DNA of 64,000 bases from Pseudomonas viridiflava (GCF_900589395.1 NZ_UUIS01000067.1:79910-143909), one strand, 5' to 3'; shown: positions 44,409 to 53,108, counted from the stretch's first letter. Numbers and translations are program-made. The notes: a model not told the origin generated them from the letters alone.

Positions 44409-45959
44409 CTACGAGGCGCTCGCGCCAATGCCGGTGGTGGTGCGCACCCGGCCTTCAAGCCGGCGCTTGAGCCCGCGCGGTTCGATGAGCAGCCGCGTGC
44501 CATGGGCGGCATTGGCGCGGCCCCATTGCTCCAGCAGCTCAAGGCAGGCGTGGTCGATGTAGGTCAGGTTGCTCAACGGCACATGCACGGTGCTGCCCGT
44601 CGGGACAGTGCCCAGCACCTGGGTCAGCGCCGGCACCTTGAGAAAGGTCGCGGCACCGACCAGGCGCAACTCCAGCTCTTCGCTGTCTGGCATCTGCACC
44701 AGGCTGATCTTCAGGCGCGCCGCCTTGAAGGCCAGCTTGACCAGGGTCAGGGCGAAACCGATCAGCACACCGGTCAACAGGTCGGTGAAGATGATCGCCG
44801 CCGCCGTCGCCGCATAGGTGAACATCGGCATCCGCCCGTAGCGGCCCAGGCCACGGAAGGCCTTGAGGTCGACCAGCTTGAGCCCCGTGTACACCAGCAC
44901 GCCCGCCAGGCTGGCCACCGGAATGCTCTGCAGCACGCTCGACAGCAGCAACACGAATGCCAGCAGCCACAGGCCGTGGAAGATTGTCGACATCCGCGTG
45001 GTGGCGCCTGCCTGCACGTTGGCCGAACTGCGCACGATCACGCCGGTCATCGGCAGGGCACCCAGCAGGCCGCAGAGCATGTTGCCCACGCCCTGGGCGC
45101 TCAGTTCCTTGTCGAAATCCGAGCGCACGCCATTGTGCATACGGTCGACCGCCGCGGCTGACAACAGGGTTTCGGCACTGGCGATGAAGGCCACGGCGAA
45201 GGCCGCGACCAGGATGGCCGGATCGGCCAGGTTGAGCAGGTCAGCCGGGCGCAGCCAGTCGATGGCCTCGCTCAGGTCGGCCGGCACCTGCACGCGCTTG
45301 ACCTGCAAGGCCATGAACAGGCTGACCGCCGTGGCGATGCCCACACCCAGCAGGGCGCCGGGTACAAAACGCAGCGAGTGCGGCCGCAGCTTTTCCCAGG
45401 TCCACATGATGGCGATGGTGCCCAGGCCCAACAGCCCGGCCTGCATGCCGGTGCCGGGGCCGATGGCCTGCACCAGGGTCGCCGGGAAGCCGATCAGATT
45501 ATCCAGCCCCGACGGTTTGGGTCCACTGTCGAACATCACATGCAACTGTGACAGCACGATCAGCACACCGATACCGGCCAGCATGCCGTAGACCACTGCC
45601 GGCGCGGTAACGCGAAACCAGCAACCGAGCTTGAAACGTCCGGCCAGCACCTGCAACAGGCCGGCCAGCAACAGGATCGGACCGAGCATGGCCATGCCGT
45701 GTTCGCGCACCAGTTCGAACACCAGCACCGCCAGACCCGCCGCCGGGCCGCTGACCTGTAGCGGCGAGCCGGCAATGAAGCCCACCACCAGCCCGCCGAT
45801 GATGCCGGTGATCAGGCCCTTGGCCGGCGGCATGCCCGAGGCGATGGCGATGCCCATGCACAGCGGTAGGGCAACAAGAAATACAACCACGGAAGCCAGC
45901 AGCTCCCGTGGCAGCACAGATTTGATTGAGGCACTGCCTTTGGTGGCTGATGCGTCCAT
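44409..45959 (-). CDS. SulP-family inorganic anion transporter
   Basis: 516 residues from the ATG at 45959. The N-terminal ~400 residues contain many hydrophobic helices, with ASGMPPAKGLITGIIGG and SPLQVSGPAAGLAVLVFE as SulP landmarks and ADPAILVAAFAVAFIASAETLLS in the second half. A STAS domain fills ~415-500 (STVHVPLSNLTYIDHACLEL). It carries bicarbonate, sulfate or similar anions. The adjacent beta-carbonic anhydrase gene on the same strand suggests bicarbonate; this is inference. Confidence 0.88.
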   Translation of the reverse strand: MDASATKGSASIKSVLPRELLASVVVFLVALPLCMGIAIASGMPPAKGLITGIIGGLVVGFIAGSPLQVSGPAAGLAVLVFELVREHGMAMLGPILLLAGLLQVLAGRFKLGCWFRVTAPAVVYGMLAGIGVLIVLSQLHVMFDSGPKPSGLDNLIGFPATLVQAIGPGTGMQAGLLGLGTIAIMWTWEKLRPHSLRFVPGALLGVGIATAVSLFMALQVKRVQVPADLSEAIDWLRPADLLNLADPAILVAAFAVAFIASAETLLSAAAVDRMHNGVRSDFDKELSAQGVGNMLCGLLGALPMTGVIVRSSANVQAGATTRMSTIFHGLWLLAFVLLLSSVLQSIPVASLAGVLVYTGLKLVDLKAFRGLGRYGRMPMFTYAATAAAIIFTDLLTGVLIGFALTLVKLAFKAARLKISLVQMPDSEELELRLVGAATFLKVPALTQVLGTVPTGSTVHVPLSNLTYIDHACLELLEQWGRANAAHGTRLLIEPRGLKRRLEGRVRTTTGIGASAS

Positions 45960-46075
45960 GACGGCTCTCTCCAGGTTTTCTTCAGACGTGACAACGCCTG
46001 CCGGTGCGCACAAGGCGCAGCGGTCATGGCTGTTTTAAAGGGTGACTAAACGGGTCGTACTGACTTACCGCTGCC

Positions 46076-46113
46076 GCAGGGGCGCGCCTGGCCTGGGCCA
46101 GGCGCGCCCCTGC
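46076..46113. terminator. Perfect 18-bp GC-rich palindrome between carbonic anhydrase and SulP genes
   Basis: The arms 46076-46093 and 46096-46113 are perfectly complementary (GCAGGGGCGCGCCTGGCC against its inverse) with a 2-nt centre. It begins 12 bp after the carbonic anhydrase stop. No T-run follows on either strand, so it may be a transcript-stabilising or attenuating hairpin between the two co-directional genes, not a classical terminator. Confidence 0.65.
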
Positions 46114-46125
46114 GGGCCATCGGTG

Positions 46126-46851
46126 TCAGAAGAAGCGGGCCTTGGGCGTTGCCATCGGGGCCGGGCCGTCGCCATCCAGAGGACGGAAGCTGTCCTGCTC
46201 GGCGTCATAGGCCAGGATTTCACTGGTCTCGATGCTGTACACCCAGCCGTGGATCGACAACTGGCCGCTGGCCAGCTTGGAGGCCACCGAAGGGTGAGTG
46301 CGCAAGTGCTGCAACTGGGCGATGACGTTTTCCTGGGTCAGCACACGCATGTTCTCGTGTTCGTCACCGCAGGTGCAGTTGTCTTCGACCACGGTGCGCG
46401 CCACTTCGGCATGGCGCAGCCAGACCTTGACCGTGGGCATCTTGTCGAGGGTGTGCGGGTTGAGCACCGCACGCATGGCACCGCAATCGGAGTGACCACA
46501 AATGATGATGTGCTGCACACCCAAAGCCACCACGGCGTATTCGATGGCGGTGGAGACGCCGCCGTTCATCTGCCCGTAGGGCGGCACGACGTTGCCGACG
46601 TTACGGGTGACGAACAGGTCGCCTGGGGAGCTTTGGGTGATCAGCTCAGGCACGATGCGCGAGTCGGCGCAGGTGATGAACATGGCGCGTGGCTTCTGCG
46701 CAGTGGCCAGCTTCTTGAACAGCTCTTCCTGCTGTGGAAACACTTCATGACGAAACTGCACAAAGCCGTCCACGATATGCTTGAAAGCCTCTTGGGCTGT
46801 CTCCACCTCGGGGTGGGGACTGGCCGAGGGCTGATTTTCCCTGTCACTCAT
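46126..46851 (-). CDS. Beta-class carbonic anhydrase
   Basis: 241 residues. The zinc ligands appear as CADSRIVPE (Cys, with the Asp-Arg dyad) and ICGHSDCGAM (His and Cys). It interconverts CO2 and bicarbonate in the cytoplasm. It lies upstream of the SulP gene on the same strand, separated by a strong hairpin. A cysteine pair in DNCTCGDEHEN is a lineage-specific detail, not a zinc site of the family. Confidence 0.93.
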   Translation of the reverse strand: MSDRENQPSASPHPEVETAQEAFKHIVDGFVQFRHEVFPQQEELFKKLATAQKPRAMFITCADSRIVPELITQSSPGDLFVTRNVGNVVPPYGQMNGGVSTAIEYAVVALGVQHIIICGHSDCGAMRAVLNPHTLDKMPTVKVWLRHAEVARTVVEDNCTCGDEHENMRVLTQENVIAQLQHLRTHPSVASKLASGQLSIHGWVYSIETSEILAYDAEQDSFRPLDGDGPAPMATPKARFF

Positions 46852-47060
46852 GTCGAATCCTCTCTGGCGGATTGGTGTGGATTTTCATGCTTGTTCGTAT
46901 GGCGGCAATGCCCTGAAACAACTCGAAAAAACGTACAGATCCGTTGCACGTGTCTGCGAAGGACACTCCTGACTGCAGACTAGCTGTCAAACCTTAAGTG
47001 AAACTGAATGCGACCGCTCTAGATCGGGCTTTGTCAATAGCCCAGTGCCATCTTTGCAAT

Positions 47061-48116
47061 CTAGAGCAATGACATCTGACCGCCGGGCGGGCAAAAAGAG
47101 TCACAGTCGAGCACAAAACTTTCCCGCCCGTTGAGGCCCAGCCGCTTGACCGCCAGTTTGTAGCGCTGCGCCAGCAGATCGGCAAATTGCCCCTCCCCGC
47201 GCATCCGCGAACCGAAGCGGCTGTCGTTGGTGGCACCGTTGCGGCTCTGGCGGATCAGGCTCATGACATGGGCGGCTCGCTGGGGGTAATGCGTCGTCAG
47301 CCATTCTTCAAACAGCGGCGCGACCTCCAGGGGCAGGCGCAACAGAATATAGCTGGCACTCAGGGCGCCGGCGTCCCGGGCCTCGGTCATCAGGGCTTCC
47401 AGTTCATGATCGTTGATCATCGGGATCATCGGCGCACACAACACCCCGACCGGCACGCCGGCCTGACGCAACACACGGATGGCCCGCAGCCGGGCCTTGG
47501 GCGAAGCGGCCCGTGGCTCCAGCGTGCACTTGAGCGCGTCATCCAGCGTGGTGAGGCTGATGAACACCGACACCAGCCGCTGGCGGGCCAGCTCGGCCAG
47601 CAGGTCCAGATCACGCAGGATCAGCGAGCCCTTGGTGATGATGGTCACCGGATGGCGATAACGCAGCAGCACCTCCAGCGTGGCACGGGTCAGGCGCTGC
47701 TCGCGCTCGATGGGCTGGTACGGGTCGGTGTTGGCCCCCAGTGTGATGGGTGCGCAGCGATACCCCGGCTTCGACAGTTGCTGCTCCAGCAGGGCGGCAG
47801 CGTTGGTCTTGGCGATCAGCTTCGTTTCAAAATCCAGCCCTGGCGACAAGTCCCAGTACGCATGGCTGGGCCGGGCATAGCAGTAGATGCAGCCATGTTC
47901 GCAACCGCGATAAGGGTTGATGGAGCGGTCGAAGGGAATGTCCGGCGACGTGTTGCGGGTGATGATGCTCTTGGCGGTCTCGAAGATCACTTCGGTGCCG
48001 CGGGTCAGCGGGGCTTCCTGGTACCAGCCGTCGTCCTCGACCACCGAGCGCTGCGGGGCGAAGCGGTTGTGCGGATGGCTGGCCGTGCCACGCCCGCGAA
48101 TCGGAGGAGGAGTCAT
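47061..48116 (-). CDS. PA0069-family radical SAM protein (spore photoproduct lyase-like)
   Basis: 351 residues from the ATG at 48116 (MTPPPIRGRGTASHPHNRFA). A 19-residue longer frame exists, but a LexA box lies inside that extension. The 4Fe-4S radical SAM cluster motif is RGCEHGCIYCYAR (C-x3-C-x2-C). Later segments TLGANTDPYQPIE and VTIITKGSLILRDLDLL are typical of the SplB-like group. Substrate is unknown, but the LexA site and SPL similarity suggest DNA damage. The P. aeruginosa homologue PA0069 belongs, as I recall, to the LexA regulon. Confidence 0.88.
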   Translation of the reverse strand: MTPPPIRGRGTASHPHNRFAPQRSVVEDDGWYQEAPLTRGTEVIFETAKSIITRNTSPDIPFDRSINPYRGCEHGCIYCYARPSHAYWDLSPGLDFETKLIAKTNAAALLEQQLSKPGYRCAPITLGANTDPYQPIEREQRLTRATLEVLLRYRHPVTIITKGSLILRDLDLLAELARQRLVSVFISLTTLDDALKCTLEPRAASPKARLRAIRVLRQAGVPVGVLCAPMIPMINDHELEALMTEARDAGALSASYILLRLPLEVAPLFEEWLTTHYPQRAAHVMSLIRQSRNGATNDSRFGSRMRGEGQFADLLAQRYKLAVKRLGLNGRESFVLDCDSFCPPGGQMSLL

Positions 48117-48132
48117 GTAGAAATGCCTTGTA

Positions 48133-48148
48133 CTGTTTTTATATACAG
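48133..48148 (-). promoter_or_regulatory. LexA operator (SOS box)
   Basis: CTGTTTTTATATACAG fits CTGT-N8-ACAG exactly and is A/T-rich at the centre, as in Pseudomonas LexA sites. It lies 16 bp upstream of the radical SAM start codon. This makes DNA-damage induction of that gene very likely. It is the only clear LexA site noticed in the window. Confidence 0.88.
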
Positions 48149-48222
48149 TACACCACTCATCTCGTTGTGCCACTGACCGTCTGTAGAAAACCCGGCAAGC
48201 GGCAGGGCGGGCACAGGCCTGA

Positions 48223-48243
48223 CTGTCATTTCTGTCAGTAGAC
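48223..48243 (+). repeat. 21-bp upstream element, copy 1
   Basis: CTGTCATTTCTGTCAGTAGA (plus one more matching base) is identical to 48837-48857. CCTAACGTC follows 37 bp after its start, as it does at 38 bp in the other copy. The element lies 84 bp upstream of the small gene at 48328. Two CTGTCA half-sites in direct repeat are separated by four bases, so a regulator could bind. Confidence 0.75.
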
Positions 48244-48327
48244 GCTACAGGCCTGCGGGCCTAACGTCAGCCAGGTAAGCCAACCCGATACCCGGGTGAT
48301 TCAACCGACGCACACATGAGGTGAATA

Positions 48328-48651
48328 ATGGCCAGATACGATTTGATTCTGACGCTGGAAGATCAGGACGGTGATGACAACCCTGAAGTAACGATTGAGT
48401 TTCACGTCCGCCAGGAGCGCCCGCAGTTTATCGACCGGGAATACGTGATCCATAAAATGGAATATGCCGCTTACGTGTCGTCTTCGCAAAACAATGGTGT
48501 CTATGACAAGGTTGCATTCGGCGTCGATGCCGATGGCGACGGCGACTACGGCACAGACCAAGACGAGAATATCCTGAAGGATCTGGCCACGGCCTTTGTC
48601 CGGGTCCATCTTGGAAAAAAGGATGAGGCCGCCGCCCCATCGCCTCAGTAA
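48328..48651 (+). CDS. Small protein of unknown function, paralogue 1 (MARYDL family)
   Basis: 107 residues from the ATG at 48328, preceded by GAGGTGAATA. The start MARYDLILTLED resembles MATYEIRLTIEN of the gene at 49148 and MSRYELR of the short frame at 48932. It is acidic with an Asp/Gly-rich stretch (VDADGDGDYGTDQDEN) that might bind calcium, although this is speculative. The N-terminal ~45 residues look like a beta-strand fold. No family was recognised. An identical 21-bp element occurs upstream of this gene and the second paralogue. Confidence 0.7.
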   Translation: MARYDLILTLEDQDGDDNPEVTIEFHVRQERPQFIDREYVIHKMEYAAYVSSSQNNGVYDKVAFGVDADGDGDYGTDQDENILKDLATAFVRVHLGKKDEAAAPSPQ

Positions 48652-48836
48652 CATCCGAACGCCTGAGTAACGACGTGTATCAACCAGGCAATGCAACGTA
48701 CGTCAGTCGGTTCCTGACTCGACCTGAAGTCAGAAAACCCTGCCCGACCCGCCTGTAACGCCCAGGTCGATCATCTGCTGGAATCCTGCGTGGCCAGCAC
48801 TGTAGTGTTCGACCTCTTATCTATAAAGCCTGCGCC

Positions 48837-48857
48837 CTGTCATTTCTGTCAGTAGAC
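48837..48857 (+). repeat. 21-bp upstream element, copy 2
   Basis: This copy is identical over 21 bp to 48223-48243 and lies 74 bp upstream of the short frame at 48932. The nearby CCTAACGTC is also conserved. The sequence between 48660 and 48836 shows nothing else recognisable. Confidence 0.75.
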
Positions 48858-48931
48858 ACCCGGTCTTACAGGAGCCTAACGTCGACAGCAGTCAGGATCG
48901 ACTACCTGCCTGACCGCAGACAGGATGAGCG

Positions 48932-49027
48932 ATGAGCCGGTACGAATTACGCGCCTCAGCACCCAGAAGAAACAAACCGTTCAATCTGGTCCCCTGGCCC
49001 ATGGATATAGATGGCCAAGGCGGCTAG
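48932..49027 (+). CDS. Very short paralogue 2, probably decayed or truncated
   Basis: 31 residues, ATG to TAG, starting MSRYELRASAPRRNKPFNLV. Only the first ~7 residues match the family start (MARYDL, MATYEI). After that the similarity stops, so it may be a remnant whose body was lost, or a leader. It sits behind a perfect copy of the upstream 21-bp element, which argues that it was once a complete gene like its neighbours. Confidence 0.4.
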   Translation: MSRYELRASAPRRNKPFNLVPWPMDIDGQGG

Positions 49028-49147
49028 AGCGATAAAGATCGACGGACTCTTCTGTGACTGGCCACTACGTTCTCGAGCATCCCGTTCTTCAATCGACACA
49101 AACGCAGCTGACGGTCATCGCGTTCATTGACATAAACGAGGTGAAAC

Positions 49148-49384
49148 ATGGCGACGTATGAAATTCGTTTGACGATCGAGAACTTTAATCGGCGCAAACT
49201 TCCTGAAGTGTTGATCGAGTGTTTCGAGGACAGTGAGGTGACCTGCTGCCTGCTGGTCGTCAGTTCGAACGATGACAACGAGTTTGATGAAGTGGTGGAC
49301 AAGCAAGAAATCAATCCGGCGTTCATTCCGGAAGACGATGTGTTGCTGCAGTTGGCAACCACGTTCATGAGCTGCCTTGATTGA
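49148..49384 (+). CDS. Small protein of unknown function, paralogue 3
   Basis: 78 residues from the ATG at 49148, preceded by GAGGTGAAAC, nearly the same ribosome-binding site as paralogue 1 (GAGGTGAATA). It begins MATYEIRLTIENFNRRKLPEV, aligning with MARYDLILTLEDQDGDDNPEV (PEV in register). It is acidic with two adjacent cysteines (VTCCLLVV). The C-terminal DVLLQLATTFMSCLD parallels NILKDLATAFVRVHL. No signal peptide, no known family. Confidence 0.7.
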   Translation: MATYEIRLTIENFNRRKLPEVLIECFEDSEVTCCLLVVSSNDDNEFDEVVDKQEINPAFIPEDDVLLQLATTFMSCLD

Positions 49385-49434
49385 ACGCTGCCCGATCCGG
49401 AGCCTGACCTCAAGGCCCCGGACCTGGCCTGCAC

Positions 49435-49719
49435 TCAGTCGGGATCGACCGGCTTTTTCAACTTCGGATTCGGGAAAAATTGCACACCCTGAACCTTGGG
49501 GTTGGCCGGCTTGGCCGCCGGCTGGTTGACCCGCGTGCCCAACTCTTTAGGAATAGAAAGCCCCTGCTCGTTGAGCGTGTCGCTGTAGCCGCAATTGACG
49601 CATTCGCGGTGCGGCACGCCGTCCTCGCTCCACATCTTGAGCTTGTCCGGCTCGCTGCACGCCGGGCACACGGCGCCGGCGATGAAGCGCTTCGGGGTGA
49701 TCAGCGGGGTGTCGCTCAT
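49435..49719 (-). CDS. YheV-family putative zinc-ribbon protein
   Basis: 94 residues. A zinc ribbon of two cysteine pairs, CPAC and CVNC, spaced ~22 residues, occupies the first half; the C-terminus is Pro/Lys rich (KVQGVQFFPNPKLKKP). This is the YheV (DUF2387) pattern. It overlaps prlC by four bases, the standard arrangement in Pseudomonas. Function unknown; metal binding is inferred from the cysteines. Confidence 0.88.
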   Translation of the reverse strand: MSDTPLITPKRFIAGAVCPACSEPDKLKMWSEDGVPHRECVNCGYSDTLNEQGLSIPKELGTRVNQPAAKPANPKVQGVQFFPNPKLKKPVDPD

Positions 49720-51764
49720 GCCGCCTCCTCACTCAGCCCGCTATGGCGCAGCAGTGCGTCGATCGACGGCTCGCGGCCACGGAAATCGACGAACAACACC
49801 ATGGGCGCCTGCGAACCGCCACGGGCCAGGATGGCTTCGCGGAAGGCCCGGCCGGTCTCGGCATTGAGCACGCCGTCTTCTTCGAACTTCGAGAAGGCAT
49901 CGGCCGACAGCACTTCAGCCCACTTGTAGCTGTAGTAACCGGCGGCATAACCGCCGGCGAAGATGTGCGCAAAGCCGTTGGCGAAGCGGTTGTAGGCGGG
50001 CGGGCGCAGCACCGAGACTTCGTCGCGTATGCCTTCGATCACTTGCAGCACGCTGCGGCCATCGCCGTGGGTGGCGTGCAGTTCGAAGTCGAACAGCGAA
50101 AATTCCAGCTGGCGGACCATCATTAGCCCGGACTGGAAGTTCTTGGCGGCCAGCATTTTTTCCAGCAGGTCCTGCGGCAGTGGCTCACCGGTTTCGTAGT
50201 GGCCGGAAATCAGCGCCAGCCCTTCGGGTTCCCAGCACCAGTTTTCCATGAACTGGCTCGGCAGCTCGACCGCATCCCAGGCCACGCCATTGATGCCCGA
50301 CACACCGGCATGCTCGATGCGGGTCAGCAAGTGGTGCAGACCGTGGCCGAACTCGTGGAACAAGGTGGTCACTTCATCGTGGGTCAACAGCGCCGGCTTG
50401 CCGGGCGAGGCCGGGGTAAAGTTGCACACCAGGTTGGCCACCGGGCTCTGCAACTGGCCGCCTGCGGTGCGGCGACGGTCGCGGGCACCGTCCATCCAGG
50501 CCCCACCACGCTTGTTGGCGCGCGCGTACAGGTCGAAATAGAAACGGCCGACGTGCTGGCCGTTTTCCTTGATTTCAAACAGGCGCACGTCCGGGTGCCA
50601 GGTGTCGAAGCCGGTCAGCTCGGCAATCTCGATGCCGTACAGGCGCTGCACGATGGCGAACAGGCCGCCCAGCACCTTGTCGATCGGGAAGTACACGCGC
50701 AGCACTTCCTGCGACACGCTGTAACGCTGCTCGCGCAGTTTTTCGCCGTAGTAACCGGTGTCCCAGCTTTTCAGGTCCGGGCAGCCCTGTTGGGCGGCAT
50801 ACGCCTTGAGCTGCTCCAGGTCCTGGGCGGCGAACGGCTTGCTGCGCGTGGCCAGGTCGCGCAGGAAGCTGAGCACCTGGTCGCTGGACTCGGCCATCTT
50901 GGTCGCCAGGCTCAGCTCGGCAAAGTTGGCAAAGCCCAGCAGGCCGGCCAGTTCCTGGCGCAAATCAAGGATCTGTTCCATGACCGGGCCGTTATCATTC
51001 TGCCCGGCGTTGGGCCCCTGATCGGAGGCGCGCGTGCAGTAGGCGGTGTACAGCTCTTCACGCAGCGCACGGTCGTTGGCGTAGGTCATCACCGCGTAGT
51101 AGCTGGGGAATTCCAGGGTGATCAGGTAGCCTTCCAGGTCCTTGGCCTGGGCGGCGGCCGCCATCTGGGCGATGGCCGACTCGGGCAGGCCATCCAGTGC
51201 CGAGGCATCAGCCACGAGCTTGGTCCAGGCCTGGGTAGCGTCGAGCAACTGGTTGGAGAACTGGCTGCCCAACTCCGACAGCTTGCTCTGCACTTCGGCA
51301 TAGCGCTGTTGCTGCGCAGGCGGCAGATCGATGCCCGACAGGCGGAAATCACGCAGGGCGTTTTCCAGGAGGGTCTTCTGGCCAATGTCGAAGCCGGCGG
51401 CTTGCGGACTGGCGGCCAGCGCTTCGTATGCCTGGAACAGGGCGCGGTTCTGGCCCATTTCGGTGGAGTAGGCGCTCAGGGCCGGCAGGCACGACTCATA
51501 GGCTTCGCGCAGCTCCGGGCTGTTGCACACCGAATTGAGGTGACGCACCGGGCTCCAGGCCGCGCCCAGGCGGCTGTCGAGTTCGTCCATGGCCAGCACC
51601 AGGCCGGCCCAGTCGGGCGCGTTGCCTTGGCGAGCCAGGATATCGGCGATGGCAACACGGTTGTCCGCCAGGATTTGCTCGATGGCCGGTTTGACATGTT
51701 CGGCACGGATCGCCGAGAAGGGCGGCAGGTCGTACGGTTGCACAAGAGGGTTGTTCGCGCTCAC
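49716..51764 (-). CDS. prlC: Oligopeptidase A (M3 family)
   Basis: 682 residues from a GTG at 51764, with AAGGTG six bases upstream. An ATG nine codons earlier lacks such a site. The zinc motif FHEFGHGLHHLL is intact, with the third ligand glutamate in the ELPSQFMENW region. It is a cytoplasmic peptidase that degrades signal peptides and other short peptides. YheV is co-transcribed behind it. It is divergent from the gamma-carbonic anhydrase gene. Confidence 0.95.
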   Translation of the reverse strand: MSANNPLVQPYDLPPFSAIRAEHVKPAIEQILADNRVAIADILARQGNAPDWAGLVLAMDELDSRLGAAWSPVRHLNSVCNSPELREAYESCLPALSAYSTEMGQNRALFQAYEALAASPQAAGFDIGQKTLLENALRDFRLSGIDLPPAQQQRYAEVQSKLSELGSQFSNQLLDATQAWTKLVADASALDGLPESAIAQMAAAAQAKDLEGYLITLEFPSYYAVMTYANDRALREELYTAYCTRASDQGPNAGQNDNGPVMEQILDLRQELAGLLGFANFAELSLATKMAESSDQVLSFLRDLATRSKPFAAQDLEQLKAYAAQQGCPDLKSWDTGYYGEKLREQRYSVSQEVLRVYFPIDKVLGGLFAIVQRLYGIEIAELTGFDTWHPDVRLFEIKENGQHVGRFYFDLYARANKRGGAWMDGARDRRRTAGGQLQSPVANLVCNFTPASPGKPALLTHDEVTTLFHEFGHGLHHLLTRIEHAGVSGINGVAWDAVELPSQFMENWCWEPEGLALISGHYETGEPLPQDLLEKMLAAKNFQSGLMMVRQLEFSLFDFELHATHGDGRSVLQVIEGIRDEVSVLRPPAYNRFANGFAHIFAGGYAAGYYSYKWAEVLSADAFSKFEEDGVLNAETGRAFREAILARGGSQAPMVLFVDFRGREPSIDALLRHSGLSEEAA

Positions 51765-51875
51765 GTTTTGCACCTTGGCAGGAAGAAACACTGGGCCATC
51801 TTAATTACAATCACCGCCTCGCGCAGCACCGAAACCCTGATTGACGCCCTATCACCGCTAAAGAAGGAGGCTATC

Positions 51876-52421
51876 GTGGCCATTCGCAAGTTTCAGAACC
51901 ACACCCCGCACCTTGGCGAGCGGGCCTTCGTCGACGCCTCGGCGGTGGTGCTCGGTGACGTCGAGCTGGGCGCCGACAGCTCGGTGTGGCCGCTGACGGT
52001 GATCCGCGGCGACATGCACCGCATCCGCATCGGCGCGCGCACCAGCGTGCAGGACGCCAGCGTGCTGCACATCACCCACGCCGGGCCGTTCAACCCGGAT
52101 GGCTTCGCGCTGCTGATCGGCGATGAGGTGACCATCGGCCACCAGTGCATGCTGCACGGCTGCACCATCGGCAATCGCATTCTGGTGGGCATGGGCACCA
52201 CGGTCATGGACGGCGCGGTGGTCGAGGATGAGGTGATCATCGGCGCCGGCAGCCTGGTGCCGCCTGGCAAGGTGCTGGAAAGCGGCTTTCTGTACGTGGG
52301 CCGCCCGGTGAAGCAGGTGCGGGCCCTGACCGAAAAGGAGATCGCCTTCTTTCCCTACAGCGCCGCCAACTACGTGAAGCTCAAGGACCAGCACCTGGCC
52401 GAGGGTTACGATCAGGCCTGA
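51876..52421 (+). CDS. Gamma-class carbonic anhydrase-like hexapeptide protein
   Basis: 181 residues with a GTG start at 51876 preceded by AAGGAGG. The long open frame before it is a prlC shadow. A left-handed beta-helix of hexapeptide turns (VVLGDVELG, VIRGDMHRIRIGARTSVQD) carries the zinc histidines in VLHITHAG and IGHQCMLHGC. The group is also known as YrdA-like. Carbonic anhydrase activity is not proven for most YrdA proteins. Confidence 0.9.
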   Translation: MAIRKFQNHTPHLGERAFVDASAVVLGDVELGADSSVWPLTVIRGDMHRIRIGARTSVQDASVLHITHAGPFNPDGFALLIGDEVTIGHQCMLHGCTIGNRILVGMGTTVMDGAVVEDEVIIGAGSLVPPGKVLESGFLYVGRPVKQVRALTEKEIAFFPYSAANYVKLKDQHLAEGYDQA

Positions 52422-52457
52422 ATCCGCACCGCCCCATTTCCCCAAGGCATTCATTGC

Positions 52458-53108
52458 ATGCATCAGCAAAACATTCTGTTCGACCTCGACGGCACCCTGA
52501 CCGACCCACGCTTGGGCATCACCCGCTCGATCCAGTTTGCCCTGGGCAAGCTGGGCATCGATGAGCCGGACATTACCCGGCTTGAGCACTTCATCGGCCC
52601 GCCGTTGTTGCAGGCGTTCATGCAGTTCTATGCCATGGATGAAGCCCGTGCCTGGGAAGCGGTGGGGTTCTACCGCGAGCGCTTCAAGGTGACCGGCCTG
52701 TATGAAAACCAGGTGTTCGAAGGCATCCCGCAACTGCTCGACACCCTGAGCGGGCAGGGCCGTACCTTGTATGTCGCCACGTCCAAGCCGTGGGAATTCG
52801 CCCGGGAAATCGCCCGGCATTTCGACTTTGCCCGGCACTTCAAAGTGATCTACGGCAGCGAACTGGACGGCACGCGCACCGACAAGGTCGAGCTGATTGC
52901 TCATCTACTGGCCGAAGAAGGGCTCGACCCGCAGCAAACCCTGATGATCGGCGACCGCAAGCACGACCTGATCGGCGGCCGGCGCAACGGGCTGCAGGTG
53001 GCGGCGGTGGAATACGGCTTTGGCAGCGCCCAGGAACTGGACGCCGAGGCACCGGAGTACCGGTTTACGACGGTGGCGCAGTTGCATGAGGCGTTTATGG
53101 CCTTGTAG
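52458..53108 (+). CDS. HAD-superfamily hydrolase (phosphoglycolate phosphatase-like)
   Basis: 216 residues. HAD motif I is FDLDGTLTDPRL with two catalytic aspartates, motif II is in LYVATSKPWEF, and motif IV is MIGDRKHDLIGGRRNG. The helical cap between residues ~15 and 80 places it in subfamily IA. Substrate unknown; gph-like enzymes act on phosphoglycolate or nucleotides. Its TAG stop lies within the first four bases of a 108-bp REPIN (53105-53212). Confidence 0.9.
   Translation: MHQQNILFDLDGTLTDPRLGITRSIQFALGKLGIDEPDITRLEHFIGPPLLQAFMQFYAMDEARAWEAVGFYRERFKVTGLYENQVFEGIPQLLDTLSGQGRTLYVATSKPWEFAREIARHFDFARHFKVIYGSELDGTRTDKVELIAHLLAEEGLDPQQTLMIGDRKHDLIGGRRNGLQVAAVEYGFGSAQELDAEAPEYRFTTVAQLHEAFMAL

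Noticed and set aside
50199..51875. Long open frame opposite prlC, joined in frame to the gamma-carbonic anhydrase
   Set aside because: Only the part from the GTG at 51876 shows hexapeptide-repeat similarity and has a ribosome-binding site; the rest is a prlC shadow.
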